Below are positions 31,213 through 44,617 of a DNA stretch of 64,000 nucleotides, in pieces. The stretch lies in assembly GCF_008728515.1 (NCBI RefSeq), contig NC_044977.1, positions 172,159,139 to 172,223,138 on the forward strand. The letters are read 5' to 3'. This DNA is from Papio anubis. Its lineage: Eukaryota > Chordata > Mammalia > Primates > Cercopithecidae. Both the position numbers and the translations under genes were made by a program. Position 1 is the first letter of the stretch. Each line of letters opens with the position of its first letter. The notes beneath the pieces were generated by a model, which saw only the letters and a program-made list of their open reading frames with translations, was not told the DNA's origin and searched no databases.

Positions 31213-32160
31213 TTTGAGCAAAAAAGAAATTTACTGTAAAGATACAGAGTGCTCAACAGAATTAAAGAAAAGCAGAATAGCCATGTGTGAGACAGGAACA
31301 AGAGGTTTTCTAGGAATCTAGGTAGTGAAAACAAACATCCTTTCTAGGGTACTAGTGACAGTAAATCAACTCCAACAGTCCTCTGTTGTTAGTTTATACC
31401 ATTTGAAGTAACCTCACAGAGATGGTAGACATATGAGGTAAGTGGAAATGTGCTGTGTCTTAAACCCTGAGCTCAGACTGGCACACTGCCATGTTAACTT
31501 TACATTTATTTGCCAAAGCAAGTCACATGGCCAAGCTTAACACCATGGAGCTGGGAAATATTTCTTTCTTCCAGCAGAAGGAAGAGCAAATTCACAGCCA
31601 ACGGGCACAGATACGGGAAGGGGTAAATAATAGTGGCCAGTCATTCCACATATCACAAAGTTATTTACTAAAGAGGATAGGGAGTAGTGATATCAAGAGG
31701 GAGAATAGAAGCAAGGCAAGCAAACAAGTTCTTCAGTGGTACACCAGTAGCACTTATAATCTGTCCTGCACATTGGGAGTGCTTGTGAAGTTCCTTGAAT
31801 AAGATTGTGGATATGTAAAGAAGCTCTGGGTGGCTTTGGAAAGCAAAGTTTCTGGTTTATGCATGTATGTATACGTGGAGAACTGCTTCTCTGGGAAGTG
31901 GTCCACGAGTTACCTTTTCCATCTGTGGGAAAGGGAAGAAAGTGACTTTCTTCTGATCTTCACATTGGATGTTGGAGAAGGCAGAGGTTCAGAATTACAT
32001 ATGCAACCAGCTCTTGGATATGTGCCCATGCAACGTGGATGCTCATTTGATGCACCTGTTATCCTTCAAGATTTTTCTTAGTATTCTATTAAACTCTTAT
32101 TTGAAAAAATGATGTTGGAATTATAAGGAGGTTTACACCATGGACATTTGCAGCTTTTTG
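31213..32160. other. Unassigned non-coding DNA
   Basis: Frames of 103 and 83 codons (31491-31802, 31830-32081) have no family resemblance, no conserved motif and no splice context that I can see. Confidence 0.4.
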
Positions 32161-32164
32161 GATG

Positions 32165-32750
32165 TTGTGGTTATTTATTACCATGTAGCAAATGATCCTA
32201 AAACCTAGTGACATAGAACAACCATTTATTATGCTTGTGGATTCTGTGGGTCAAGAACTCAGACAGGGAACAGCAGGGATGGTTTACTTCTGATCCACAA
32301 TGTCTGGAACTTAAGATTGAAGACTCAAGAAGTGGGTGTGATGGACAGCTGTGATCTAGGATAATCTGAAATCACTATTACTCATATTCTTGGTGGTGGT
32401 TAATGTGGCTGTTGGCTGTGACATCTGCACATTCCCTTTCTATGTAGTCTGAGTATTCTCTCCACATGGTGGCTGGGTTCTGAGAGTGAGCATTCCAAGA
32501 TAGAGAGACAAGTGGAAGTTGTATTGCCTGTTCAAATCTACCCTCTGATATAGTATCACTTTCATAGCATTCTATTCATTGAGGTAGTTACAAAGGCCCA
32601 CCTCATTTCAAGGGGAAGGGGAATAGATTTACCTTTTATGGTAAAGATAATGGCAGAACATTTGGAATCCAAAACATTGATGTAGGTATTTTTGGAAATA
32701 CAATCTACCTAAGTCAGCTCTCTGGCCACAGCAATACATAGCCGTTCCAC
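32165..32750. mobile_element. Ancient interspersed repeat, family not identified
   Basis: 'aaaacctagtgacatagaac' with 'catttattatgcttgtgg', then 'ccacatggtggctgggttc', 'gagtgagcattccaag' and 'atttcaaggggaaggggaat' is the order of a common old mammalian repeat whose name I cannot assign. Similar starts occur at 46270, 62080 and 62400. Confidence 0.6.
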
Positions 32751-35390
32751 ATACTCACTCTTCCGTCAAAAACCCTAAAGCCTCATCTGATAATGGCATC
32801 AATGTCAGACTTGGGTCCCAGGATTCTATCATAAACCCCAGGATGATTCCTATAGGAGTGGGAAGGGCATAATGCATTAGCAGCAGATCCTGGGCCATGC
32901 TTACTTTTGTATGTGTACCCAGGGACCTCCCACTGAGGTTCATACATTGATTATTCAGCAGGTAGAGATATACCAAGCCTGGTCCAAACCAAGTGTGGTT
33001 TGTCAAAGTTCAATACCAAGTGAATCTAAGATCTGGACTCCCTCAGCAAAGAACTGGAGTGAAAATTTGACACAGAACACAAAACTAGCTGGGGGCAGGC
33101 CACACATATTAGAGGTTGGTTAGGGAGGCTTTAAGTCATAGAGTTTTATGGCTACCTCTGGGACTTAGGGAATTGCTGAGCATGTAAGAAGAATGATAGT
33201 AGAGAGGTCACCCCAACAGAGCAATTTTCAGATTATTCTTTGGAAGAATACCATTGATACTAATCTAAGGAATGTTTGACAATGCTGTGAACCTCAGAGC
33301 TTAGGATATGGTCTTCCTAGCAATAATACCTCAGAGGCTTTATCATCTGCTAGGGACATTTAAGGAGGCAGAGTGCCAGCCCTCCTGCTCAAGAGACCCT
33401 CCCCTGTGCCCTTTTCACTCTTTGAGGCTTTTCTTCTCCTCTCTTTTTGCCTTTAGAATAATCTCTTCAATCAGCTTAGACTTTAGAAAACAAAAGCCAA
33501 AGCAGGAAGTGTGTTGCCCAATCTCTGCTTTCCAACCTGCTGCTGCACTCCTCTGACTGCTGGACTTCAGAAAGGGAAAGGGGACAATGCAAGGAAAGAC
33601 ACATATTTTAATATATATATTTTAAAAATCAAACAAACAAGTGAAGCTATATTTTGATACTTATTTCCTCTACCTTGTTTTATAATTAGTTGTATATTTG
33701 TACTTCTCACTCGATTGGAAGCCATAATATCATTTTTTCTATTGTATTCCCCCAACTCTTTAGCTTGAGAATTTTCACACACATGGAGAAGTTGAAGGAA
33801 TGCAAGAAAAGATGCAACCCACAAACCTACTACTTTTATTCAAATTGTTGTCATGCTGTCACACTCACTTTATGTAGCTATAGGTTGCTTTTGATGACCT
33901 ATTTAAATGTGTCAGACATGACATTTTACCCCTAACTACCTCAGCCCACAACTCTCAACTATAAGGACAAACTGTCTCATAACCATCATGCTATGCTAAC
34001 ATCTAAGAAAAATCCGGAGTAATTCCTTATGGCCACCTAACACATATTCTGCATTCAGTTTCCCCAGGTGAGAAAAGACTGTGTTTTCATTCCTCTTTGT
34101 ATCTTAGTGGAAAATATGGCTTTCTGTTGAACTCAAGAATCTGAGTGCTGCTAAAGACATTTGGAATCATTTTCTCACAGCAAGTAGCCTTCCCTCTTGT
34201 TCTTGCAGATGTGTTTCTCTAGGCCTTTTTAGCTTTGCTCTTCTTTCCCATCCCCCCAGTACTCTGATGCTGTGGAAATGAGATTAAATGGTTTCACTTA
34301 GAGATGGGAATTTTAGAAAGATAGGGTTGCATTTTCTTTCTACTAGCACAGCAATCCTGCTCACCTTTCTGAGGGTTCTAGTGAATTTTGTGAAATAATA
34401 GTCTTGGAGGCTGTGACAGTATAGTCAACTGTAATCTGGGGATTTGTTATTCAGCCAGCGTATTATGCAGAGGTTTTTCCTTCTCTTATTTTCTTGTTTG
34501 CTTCCAGGCCATTTTACTGGCTGAAATATTTTCATGACTGAAAAAATCAAAAATCAAAGGAAAGAAAACTCAGTGTACATTCCCTTTTTTTTTTTTTTTT
34601 TTAAAGCAGCTTTGGTCAAAGGGTTGGTAATGATTGAATCTCAGGTTAGATTTAGGTTTGTGGATTATGACTACATTTTCCCTTGCCAGAAGTTTTTTGT
34701 TCCTCTTTGTGAGGATGATCAAGAGTTACTCTTAATAAATAAAGAACATTAAGGAACTTAAAGAGTTTATGTCAGTATCAGAAATTATTATAAAAACTGT
34801 CAATCAGGAAATGTTATCACCACTAATGGGAAAGAAATGGAGTCTGATACAATTCAGAGACAGCCTTTCCATTTGATGTGTCCAAAGCTAAACCCAATTC
34901 TTAAGTTAGATTTATAATTCATTTCTCTGTTACTATTCTACTGTCATGACTTTGAATAAAGTGCTTTAAGTACTATATCCAAAATATATTAACGTTTTAA
35001 AAACATATATTTATATATTGCTAGGTAACCTAGTGAAAGTGAATATTTTTACTTGTGTTATTTGTAAAAGCAAAGCTTTCAATCAAACTGCTGCAGGATT
35101 GAATCATTGACTCTAGTCTTAAATGCTCAGCATACTTAGACATAAGTTCAAGAATAAAAAGGACTAAAGTACCTCGAGATTATCCTAGATGCACAGTCCA
35201 TTCCAGAAGAAATACAGTTATTGTTGACATTTATTTAATCAGAAAATGAAAATGAATGCCTAAAATGGCAAGGGAAATGAAAGTAGAAAGAAAACATCTA
35301 GTAACAAACAAGTTTTAAAGCATAAAAAACCAAGATTTATTTTATTAATGTATATAGGCACCAAAGAATGTATGCTTTATCAGATTAATC
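32751..35390. other. Unassigned non-coding DNA
   Basis: No gene or repeat was recognised apart from a T-run near 34585-34602 and AT-rich stretches. Small frames are unconvincing. Confidence 0.4.
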
Positions 35391-35394
35391 TGTT

Positions 35395-35602
35395 TTGTTT
35401 TTCTCCAGTGCCCTTTGCAAAACATGAAAAGTGGTATCGTTGGTTGGTAAGATGTCAACTGTGTGTCTTCCCCTCTTGAGGGAAAGCCCATGAAGGCAGA
35501 CATTGTCTGTCTCATTTATTACTGTGTCATCAGTGTCTGGGAGAAGAGGGTCTGGCTCACAGCATATGCTCACTAAGCATCTATTGAATAAATGGATAAA
35601 TT
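35395..35602 (+). mobile_element. L2 3' end
   Basis: 'tgaaggcagacattgtctgt', 'gtgtcatcagtgtctggg' and 'atctattgaataaatgg' follow the L2 3' terminal order. Confidence 0.8.
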
Positions 35603-35604
35603 TA

Positions 35605-37055
35605 ATCTTGTCTAGCTAGATCATTTTATATCTTAAGCAACTCAATGATTACAGGAGCCGCTGTTACATTAGTTAAATAATTAGTTAATAAATAATAGCT
35701 CAGGTTTTTTTTTCTTTGTTCAAAATTTACTTTTTTCTCTATTTAAATGACAACTTAGCAAGTTTTTATTATGTCCATAGTCCGTAGCTCTAAAATAGAA
35801 ATCAGGTATTTAAGAACTCAGTCTAGGGTTCCCTTTGAATGAAAATTACTCATTGACTTTCCTGACCTTCCAGACTTCCAAGGACACAGAGTTGATAGCA
35901 AGTGCAAGAGAGACAACATTTATGCCAAACTTCGTGTTTGGAATTACTTCGAGTTGTAACCTTGTCTGTTTCTCCCATGTTGTAAGAAAGGTTAAGAAGT
36001 TGAGCACCTCATGAATTATGGGAAACTGCGAAATTCTCCACTTTTTTCCTAATTGGATCTTCATAATGAATCTTAATTATTATGTCTATAACAGTCGGTT
36101 CATCAGGAATACCCCTTGTGCTGTGGTCTTTATTTAAGGTGCATTACTGAAAATAGTAAAATCATCTCTGTGTAACTCAAGTTATAAGTCCTCCCTACAA
36201 AATGTTTTCATTATTTAAAAAGATCTATAGGACTTGTGATGTCTCTGAAGGTTAAGGAAATTTGAGTTCAAGGTTACTGAATTCTATTACCTCTTATCTC
36301 TTCTGTGAAGACTCATCATATACTTTTTAATTCACAAGGAAGAGGAAGTCTAGATTGTTTCTCCATGGCTCTGTGCTAGAGACACAAAACAAGATATATA
36401 AGCTCTGAAATGATAGTCATAAAAATAAAATATTTCATATGAGTTTTGCTTTGGGTTTCTTACATTAATGTGGTTGGTCCTTATTAAAGTTCCATTCTCA
36501 CCTAGGAAGACATTCAGCTTTTTCGACAGGGAGTGGTGAGCTCTAGGGTCTCCCTGATGATTGTTCATCTTTGCAGTTTCCTTATTCTTTCATCAGTGAA
36601 CAATTTTGAACTACCCATGTTTGAGTTTGACCTTGCAAATGACAGAAATGAACTTAGCAGTTTGCCCAACCTCTTAATCTCATGGCTGAGCCCTCGTTTT
36701 GAACCTAAATGAATATCAAGTTGCTCCAATTTCAATGATGTATGACTTTGTGAATACCATTGGTCACAGGATCAGTGGGGTCGACAGAAAAGCTACAGCT
36801 CCTCCCATGTTTATTTTTTACATTAAACTCAAGTAATTCCTTCAAGATGAAAAGTCTCCTCTTATATTTTCAGAGCCAAGTAAGCTCCGACAGAGAAATC
36901 TCATGTTTTGATAATGGCATCCTTCTTCTCACCCCCAATTATATAATCCTTCTTCTTTCCCTCTTTCACCAAAACAGCATGCCCCTTTTCATCGGCTTAT
37001 TTCAGTGGGTTCTGAGATTCTGAATTATCAAGAAAGCAAAGGATGCCAGATTTAT
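35605..37055. other. Unassigned non-coding DNA
   Basis: Nothing recognisable. A faint MIR-like phrase at 36590-36720 is too weak to call. Confidence 0.4.
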
Positions 37056-37068
37056 GACATTTTCTTTT
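37056..37068. repeat. Target-site duplication of AluYR, left copy
   Basis: gacattttctttt pairs with gacactttctttt at 37346-37358, one mismatch in 13. Confidence 0.85.
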
Positions 37069-37345
37069 TCTTTTCTTTTTTTTTTTTTGAGACGGAGTCT
37101 CGCGCTGTCGCCCAGGCTGGAGTGCAGTGGCCGGATCTCAGCTCACTGCAAGCTCCGCCTCCCGGGTTCACGCCATTCTCCGGCCTCAGCCTCCCGAGTA
37201 GCTGGGACTACAGGCGCTGCCACCTCGCCCGGCTATTTTTTGTATTTCTTAGTAGAGACGGGGTCTCGATCTCCTGACCTCGTGATCCGCCCATCTCGGC
37301 CTCCCAAAGTGCTGGGATTACAGGCTTGAGCCACCGCGCCCGGCC
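37069..37345 (-). mobile_element. AluY of the Old World monkey AluYR type, internal deletion
   Basis: Antisense Alu from T-run to 'cgcgcccggcc'. Lineage-diagnostic bases read on this strand are 'ggccggatctcagctc', 'ccacctcgcccggcta', 'gcccatctcggcc' and 'caggcttgagcc', the cercopithecid AluYR pattern. About 23 bp of the left monomer are missing between 'gacgggg' and 'tctcgatctcctgacc'. Single-base indels are present too, for example in the 'caggcgctgccacc' block. A 13-bp target duplication flanks it. Confidence 0.93.
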
Positions 37346-37358
37346 GACACTTTCTTTT

Positions 37359-38258
37359 AAGAGAATCATTCAGATTGCCTCTGAAAGCAGGAGGCACTAG
37401 ATGGGCACTGTGGTTTACCTTCTATCTCTGCACAAAGGAAAATTCCTCTGTGTATGTCTGCCTAGACCCACATTGATCAGATAGGCCACTCACTGTCCAG
37501 TCCCACGGGGGACATGCAGGCAATGCCTTGGTTTCATAAAGAAAAGAAAAGCTCAGGTTTTTAATTTTGCTCAGATCCTCAGGCAATGCATGGTTCAGAC
37601 AGATAAGCTTTGAGGATGACAAAGAGGTGCCTGTTCCCCCAAGGATGGAAAGCAGGGACAATAGGAGTCAGAATATCAGCTCCTCTGACTTTCTTATACA
37701 TCTTTTTGATTTATTTATACGACAAGAATTTATCAAGCTCCTATTCTGTGTCCAGCATGGCTCTGTTCCTTGTCACTTTAGTTAAAGATGCTGAGCTTCC
37801 AGAAACTTTTATTAATTTTCCTAGACCTCGCTTCTACTCCCTCCACAAACATCTAGAAAAGGGCTCTAGATATGCTATCAGAAGGAGCTGGGTTTGAATC
37901 CTGTTTCTGCCACTTGGGAATATCAAGGATGTAGGTGCTATTTTGTTCATCCTTCTTCCCTTGGGGGGATTATCTTGCCCATTTTGTGGTCAGTCTTGGT
38001 GGGAATACAAGTCTAGGCAAGATAGTACCCCACTACTAGGATCTGGATCTTGAGCAAGACTTGATAAAAATGCCCAGGCCCATTTATCCCAGCAGATGTT
38101 TGAGTAGTTCCCAGTGTTAGGAGTTTTCCTGGTTCTCATTTTATTTCCTAGTTCTCTGTGAATTCAGGGAGGTATCAATATCCTGATGATTGATTCTCCT
38201 TTATGTTTAAATTTGCCAGTGTTGGTTTCTGTGGCCTTCAAGCAAAGAAACCCTGGTT
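37359..38258. other. Unassigned DNA with a small L2-like piece
   Basis: About 37715-37800 resembles L2 ('gaatttatcaagctcctatt'). The 79- to 95-codon frames across 37422-37897 have no recognisable homology. Confidence 0.4.
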
Positions 38259-38259
38259 G

Positions 38260-38425
38260 ATACACATTAGGTCCAGTTACCTCAACGTCTTTGAGTCTTC
38301 ATTTCTGCATTTCTAAAATCAGAGAAATAATGCCTGCCTGATGGAGTGGGATATGAACCACATGAGATGGCATAGTAAGGAGCGGCACAGTGCCAACCAC
38401 ATAGAAGGCACACAATAAATGGCAG
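38260..38425 (-). mobile_element. MIR fragment
   Basis: 'gtctttgagtcttcatttct', 'gagaaataatgcctgcc' and 'ggcacacaataaatgg' match antisense MIR. Confidence 0.75.
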
Positions 38426-39074
38426 TTAAGTTACCGTTGTGATTAACCCTTTTCACATTGCTCTGGTTAAAAGCCCTACCTTGGGGTGATCCCATTTGAA
38501 ACCTTTCAAGCACACTTTCCCCTTTCAGAGGTGGCCTGACAGCCTAGATTTATTAAGGAAAGACACTCTAAGAAACAGAAAAAGTAGAAACAGAGTTTGA
38601 ACGCAAAGGTAGTAAGGAAGCCCCCAGAGAAGCAAGGTGGGAGGAAACTGGAGGTGTTTTCTGGAAGTGTAAGGTGAACAAAGAGTGGAAGTGGAGGTTA
38701 AGAAGGCACCCTAAACAGTCACCTACTTTCCATTCTCACTGTCATAATTAGAGAAGGTTGAATCTTCTGTTACTTCAGATACATTCTCTATGATTCTGCC
38801 AGTGAAACCTGGCTGCATTTCATTTCTGCCTGAATTATGTTCAGAGACATGGATATTTTTACTTAGCTAAGGAAGCATTTGTCTTTTACTTTCATTTATT
38901 TTTATCAATGGGAATAACATTTTTCCAGTCTTGCCTAATATAGAATGGCATAGTGCTTTCACTTGTTTTAATTTTACTTGTCCTTGAGGCATTATAAGTG
39001 GTGCTAAATAGCTTTTCATCTAGATTCAACTCCTAAAGGGCATAGTGTCAGGGTTGAGCACATGCACATTTTTT

Positions 39075-39265
39075 CTAGGCTGTTTGTGTTCAAATCATAG
39101 CTTTCTCTCTAACTTGCTGTGTGACTTTAGGAAAGTAATGTAATCTCTCTTGGCCTCAGTTTTCTCATCTGTAACATGGGCTGATAATAATAGTACCATG
39201 TTGAGAAGACTAAGAGATAAAAGCAAATGGCACAGCATGAGACTTGTAAGTGCTCAGTGAATAGA
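39075..39265 (-). mobile_element. MIR
   Basis: 'gctgtgtgactttaggaaag', 'cctcagttttctcatctgta' and 'ataataatagtacc' match antisense MIR closely. Confidence 0.9.
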
Positions 39266-40215
39266 TTTGTTAAGATTACATTCGTTGCCATCATCAGAAA
39301 TGAACCTTGCCTCACTTAAGAAAAAAGGAGTAAAGGATTGGAAGGATATTGAGGGAGTCTGCAGAGTTTAAGATAGAGCTGATGTCTCTGGGTTAAGGAG
39401 GAAGAAACACAGGGCACAGGGCATAGCAGGGCTGTACCACTAACAGCAAGAATTCCTGGATAATTCCTCCAGGGCCCTGCCATCAAAGTGACATTCTTAG
39501 AAGACTGCTGGGTTCACTGCCCCTTCTTTCAAATGCCCAGAATCCTAAATGTCAGCAATGGAAAGAGAATTAACAAAACCGCAGATTGTATCACATGGGG
39601 GAGACCACATCAGGCCCAGATGCTGGTAGTTTAGCCTTTTGAAAAAGCATAAGCTTGCATCCCTTCTCCTGCTTATCAAAAATGAAATCGGTGTTAATAA
39701 AGGGCAGAGCACAGGTTGAGCCTGGTGAGACAGAAGCCCAGCAAAGCTCTGGCTCCTTTTAAATCCTTGCCCAAGGAATAATTCCTATAGAGAAAAGTGA
39801 TTGTATTATCCCTGAAATTATGGTGGAAAAATTCAGCAAGCCGCAGATCGTCTTTGATCCCAAAGACCTTGACCAAACAAAAAGTGTTAGTATTTTCTCC
39901 ATAACACTGCTAAGCAGTAGTGTCATTTGTTGAAATATCTTTCTCTTGTTTTATGTGGTTATAAATACAGTATATACCCTGGGTGTTGTGAATTTGGATG
40001 ATGGGGATGGATTTATAAAAAATGTTCTAAATTGTTTTGGAGTTTATAAATAATAAAGTAGATTCTTTTGGTAGGATATGCAACTATAATTTAGAATCGT
40101 TCTAGAAGACCTTTTGAAGCAAAGTGCACGGAGACAAAGCTTTATTAAATGTCACACTGCTGTCGTATTGAGCTAAACAATCTCTTGAAGTATAAAAGGT
40201 TCAGTGTAGACAGTG

Positions 40216-40455
40216 ATGATGATGAGAGCTAACTCTTATTACACACTTCCTCTGTGCCATGATAAATGCATTACACATATTAATTTGTTGGCTTCTCCTG
40301 ACAACCCTGTGAAGTAGTTAGTATTATTATCTCCATTTTACAGATAAGGAAACTGAGGCACCAAAAGGTGAGTTAACTCCTCCAAGATTACACAGCAAGT
40401 AAATGGCAGAGATGGATGAAACTCAGGTCATCCAAGGCCAGAGCCAAGGCTTTCA
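40216..40455 (+). mobile_element. MIR
   Basis: 'attttacagataaggaaact' with 'gaggc' following, then 'agattacacagcaagtaaa'; nearly complete MIR in sense. Confidence 0.92.
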
Positions 40456-40539
40456 GCCAGCACTCCCCACAGCAGTTTATAGCATCGGAACATCAGGTCC
40501 CAGAATGAGGAGTGAGATGGATACAGAAGTGAAATAAAC

Positions 40540-40728
40540 ATATTTAGTGCACGCTATGTGCCAATATATACCCTATATACCTTGTCTTGTTTGTTTCTGT
40601 CAGCAAACCTTTGAAGGTAGCATTATAACTGTTTCATAGTGTGGTAATCAGAAGATGCTCAATGTTATCCAGTTAGTTGGTACAGGAAATAGAGGGGCTA
40701 GTGTTCAAACCCAGGCATGAGAGACTCC
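40540..40728 (+). mobile_element. MIR, decayed
   Basis: 'cagcaaacctttgaaggtag' and 'gtgttcaaacccaggcatg' frame a poorly preserved MIR core. Confidence 0.7.
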
Positions 40729-40739
40729 TCAGCTTGTGC

Positions 40740-41662
40740 TCTATTTTTAAAATTTATTTCTAATGATTATGGGTACATAATAGTTGTGTATACTTAGGGG
40801 GTACACATGATGTTTTGATACAGGCATATTATGTGTAATAATCAAGTCAGGGTAATGGGGTATCCATCACCTCAAACATTTGTTATTGCCTTGTGTTAGG
40901 AGCATTCCAATTTCACTGTTTTAGTTATTTTAAAATACATAATAAATTACTGTTCAATATAGTCACCCTATTGCGCTACTGAATACTAGATCTTATTCAT
41001 TTTATCTAATCGTATTTTTGTTTACATTAACTGTACCCACTGCCCTGTTACCCTTCCCAGTCTCTGGTAATCATCATTCTATTCTGTCCCCATGAGTTCA
41101 ATGTTTAAACTTTTTAACTCCGACATGTGAATGAGAACATGTGAAATTTGTCTTTCTGTGCCTGGCTTATTTCACTTAACATGATGTCCTCCAGTTCATC
41201 CATGTTGTTGAAATGACACAATTTCATTCTTTTTTATGGCCAGATAATATCCCCTTGTGTATATGTACCAAATTTTCCTTATCCATTCATTTTCTGATGA
41301 ACACTTAGGTTGATTCCATATTTTAGCTCTTATGAATACTGCTGCAATAAACATGGGCGTGCAGATATCTCTTCAGTATACTAATATTTTTCTTTCAAGT
41401 ACATACCCAGCAGTGGGATTGCTGGCTCACATAGTACTTCTATTTTAAGTTTTTTGAGGAACCTCCACACTGTTCTCCATAGTGGCTGTACTAATTTACA
41501 CTCCCAACATCAGTGTGCAAGGGTTCCCTTTTCTCCACCTCTTTGCCAACCTTCATTATTGTCTGTCTTTTGGATAAAAGCCATTTTAACTAGGGAGAGA
41601 TGATACCTCATTGTAGTTTTGATTTGCATTTCTCTGGTGATTAGTGACGTTGAACACCTAAA
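40740..41662 (-). mobile_element. L1MA/L1MB 3' fragment
   Basis: Antisense 3'UTR ('gattatgggtacataatag', 'tatccatcacctcaaacat') leads into the ORF2 C-terminal region ('gaatactgctgcaataaaca', 'gtacatacccagcagtggg'). It is truncated at 41662 and has no intact frame. Confidence 0.9.
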
Positions 41663-42897
41663 AATATTTATATCATACAGTTTTCTGAATAAAAATGGTT
41701 TCTGTCTTCAATGTTAAATGTTCTCCATATAATATACTGATGTGTTTGTTATAGATAATGCATTGATATCATAAAAAAGAAAACTCTGAGAAGTGGAGTC
41801 TCAAAATTGTGGTCTAGAGGAAAGTCATAGGGCAGAGGTTCTGAAATACCAGCTTCTTGTAATGATTTCAACCTGAATTTCTGAGAATCATTAGTCATAG
41901 ATTGTGTATGGAATTAAGTCTACCCATGGGGATTTTTAGCCATAACATCTGAACAAACAAGCAAGTGCTCTGGCCATTTCAGTGATAAAAGGAATATGAT
42001 TTTCTTCTGATAAAGCATGTAGTCCAAAAATGAGTAAGAAAAATATGTAAGTGAATATAGTTGTTAATTTCCTAAATAACCAAAAAAATGAAGAAATAAA
42101 ACATGAGCACATTTGAAATTAGAAAGTTAACATCTATTTCTATGTGCAGATGGTTCAGGAACCCAGGATATGAGGCCTATATACTCAGAAGGTTTGGGCT
42201 TGAAACGCTACCTCCATTCTCCCAACCGAGAAATGGAATCATAATACCGTTCATTTTACATGACAAAGATGAATGAGTGAGATATAATATTTATCTACTA
42301 CATTAGTTTAATGTTGTTACTATTTTGGATAGATTATATATTTCTAAAAATAGTCAAAGAAAGCCTTAAAAATAGTCAAAGCCAGCAATTAAAAACAGAT
42401 TTTCTTGAGACTTTTATGGCATTTTTCTTGGCATTTTTACAACCATGAGCATGATGAAACACAGGGTCTACCTCAGAGCAAGAGGCCTAGCCTACATCTG
42501 GTTGTTATGAAAAGGTCACCTGTGCTCAAAGACCCTTTCTAGACATCAAATAACATTATTAACAGGTGAGATTGAGGTTGGTGTAGCTTTGGGATTTTGT
42601 TAAGAATGTTTCCATCAGTGAACAAGGCTTGGAAATGCCAGCTCACACCATCAGTGCCTGCAGACATCCTCTTTTATCTTATTTGATAATGTTTTACTGT
42701 GAATGAAGATCCAAGCTCAAATAAAAGAGCATTAAGTGTACAAGAAAGATATTTAGTTTCCAAGTATGCCGCCTCCAAGTTGAGTCAACAAGCAGACATT
42801 GGGAGAAATTTTAGAAAAAGAAAAACTCAGGCAAAGTAGCATAGTTAGCTAAAGGAAGCAGAGATGAGTCAAGTAGGTGATTCCATTAGTTTTTCAA
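41663..42897. other. Unassigned non-coding DNA
   Basis: AT-rich; no gene or named repeat seen. Confidence 0.4.
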
Positions 42898-43135
42898 TGG
42901 ATGCTTATTGAACATCTGTCTTATCATAAGCTAAAAACATAACATGTAGTACCTCATTTACTCTCTACAACAAGTTGTGAGGCAAGGAAGACAAGTGTCT
43001 CCACATTATACAGGAGGAAACAGAAACTCAGAGAGGGAAAATAACACAGCCAAGGTCACACAGCTGGTATGTGATAGAGCCTGGATTTGAATATTGGGCT
43101 CCTCAGTTTCAAAGCCCACATCTGGTTCTCCCAGG
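42898..43135 (+). mobile_element. MIR
   Basis: 'aggaggaaacagaaactcag' with 'agccaaggtcacacagctgg' and 'agcctggatttgaat' are the MIR core and 3' block. Confidence 0.9.
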
Positions 43136-43734
43136 TCAGTGTGTCTCAAACTTCCCAGTGTCAGAAATTATCTTGGGGAAGCTTTCATGAATGCAGATTC
43201 TAGGGCTTCACCTCTAGATAGTTTGATTTGTTTCTCCTAGAGAAGGGGATAGGAATCTCCATGCTTCTGATACCCTTCATTGGTGGAATGAATTTTGGGA
43301 AACATTACCCTATATAATGTTGTCATCTAATAAACAGAAGTTTGTTTCTTAGCAACTTCGAGATCACCTTATGGTCAGCCTCAGAATCTTCCGCTAAAAA
43401 CTAAGATAATAAAACCTACCTTAATCCCTTATGGGAAGATTAAAGAAGACACTGTATGGAATGCTTATGTGTGTGTGGACATGCAGAAACAGCTTTATAA
43501 ATAATATTTCTCTTTCTCAATAAGGCAAAAGGACTAGAGCATTCAACATTAAGAGCTTTAAAGAATATCCAATTTATGAGGTGACTTGCTTGCCTGACCT
43601 CAATCAGAGGTAAGGGACAGAAAAGAGATGCAAGAATGGGATGAGTTTGCCTAGGCATGTAATCATGGGAAAGGAAATACAGTTAATTATAGAAACAAAA
43701 TTAGTTGAGAAGCTAGTATGCTAATGCAGCCCAG

Positions 43735-43930
43735 AGCAATCTCATGAATGCCAACTCCATTGCTGGCTATTGTGTGACCATGGTCAAGTTACTTCTCTCA
43801 GGACATCACTTCCTTCAGCTGTAAAGCTAAAATAATGAAAGCTTCTTCATAGAGTTGTTGTTGAGGATAAAATGAAATAAGAGCACAGAGAGGAGTCAGC
43901 ATGAAACTAGCAAGTTGTACTGCATAGGAG
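43735..43930 (-). mobile_element. MIR
   Basis: 'ttgtgtgaccatggtcaagt' with 'tacttctctcaggacatc' and 'gttgttgttgaggataaaat' match antisense MIR. Confidence 0.8.
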
Positions 43931-44617
43931 ATGTAAACACAGTAACTCTGGAGACTAGGATCATGTCATGAGTAGGAGAATTTTATTTTTACCATATTAT
44001 TGAACCTGAAGGAGAAGAAATGCAAGCCTATCATCCCTTGTAGGAACCCTTTGATACCAGAGTGTATGAGAATTTTTGGACTTCGGAAAAGTACATATAC
44101 TACACACCACATCAGAGACTGGGAGAACACCCTGTAATCAAACACACTAATCTTTCTGCAGTGAAATGGATGAATATTCACACTAAGTGGCAAAAGTAGC
44201 CTCACATCAGTTCGGGTCAGGTTTACTCATCAAATGCTTTACAAAAAGCTTTTGGTTTTTATAGCTTTTTGGATCTCAGAATTGCAGATAAGGGATATGG
44301 ATCTGTCTAACAGTTGCAGTAACAATATTCTCCTTGGATGCTACTTTCTAAATCTACATAGTAGGCACAACATTAGTAGCCATCATAATATTATGTCTAT
44401 CTTAGTCTAATGCATTTTTACAAAATTGGAGTCTTATTGATTATTAATTGGACAGTAGAGGATTAGATTGTACTTTTTTTCCTTTTTCTGACAAATTATA
44501 AAAAGTGAAATAAAATCAGAGAAAGTTTAGAAATGAGGGGAAAAATTACCCTCGTTATACCAGCACCCTGAAACACAGCTACCATAATTTTTGCATATGT
44601 ATTTTTATATATATATA
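43931..44617. other. Unassigned DNA
   Basis: No feature recognised; an (AT)n run lies near 44605-44617, just before the rearranged Alu. Confidence 0.4.

Noticed and set aside
37005..37329. Two ~90-codon frames resembling exonised protein
   Set aside because: They are the usual antisense-Alu reading frames.
38260..43930. Cluster of MIRs as a possible spaced repeat array or CRISPR-like structure
   Set aside because: The copies vary in strand, length and spacing, each being an independent old SINE.
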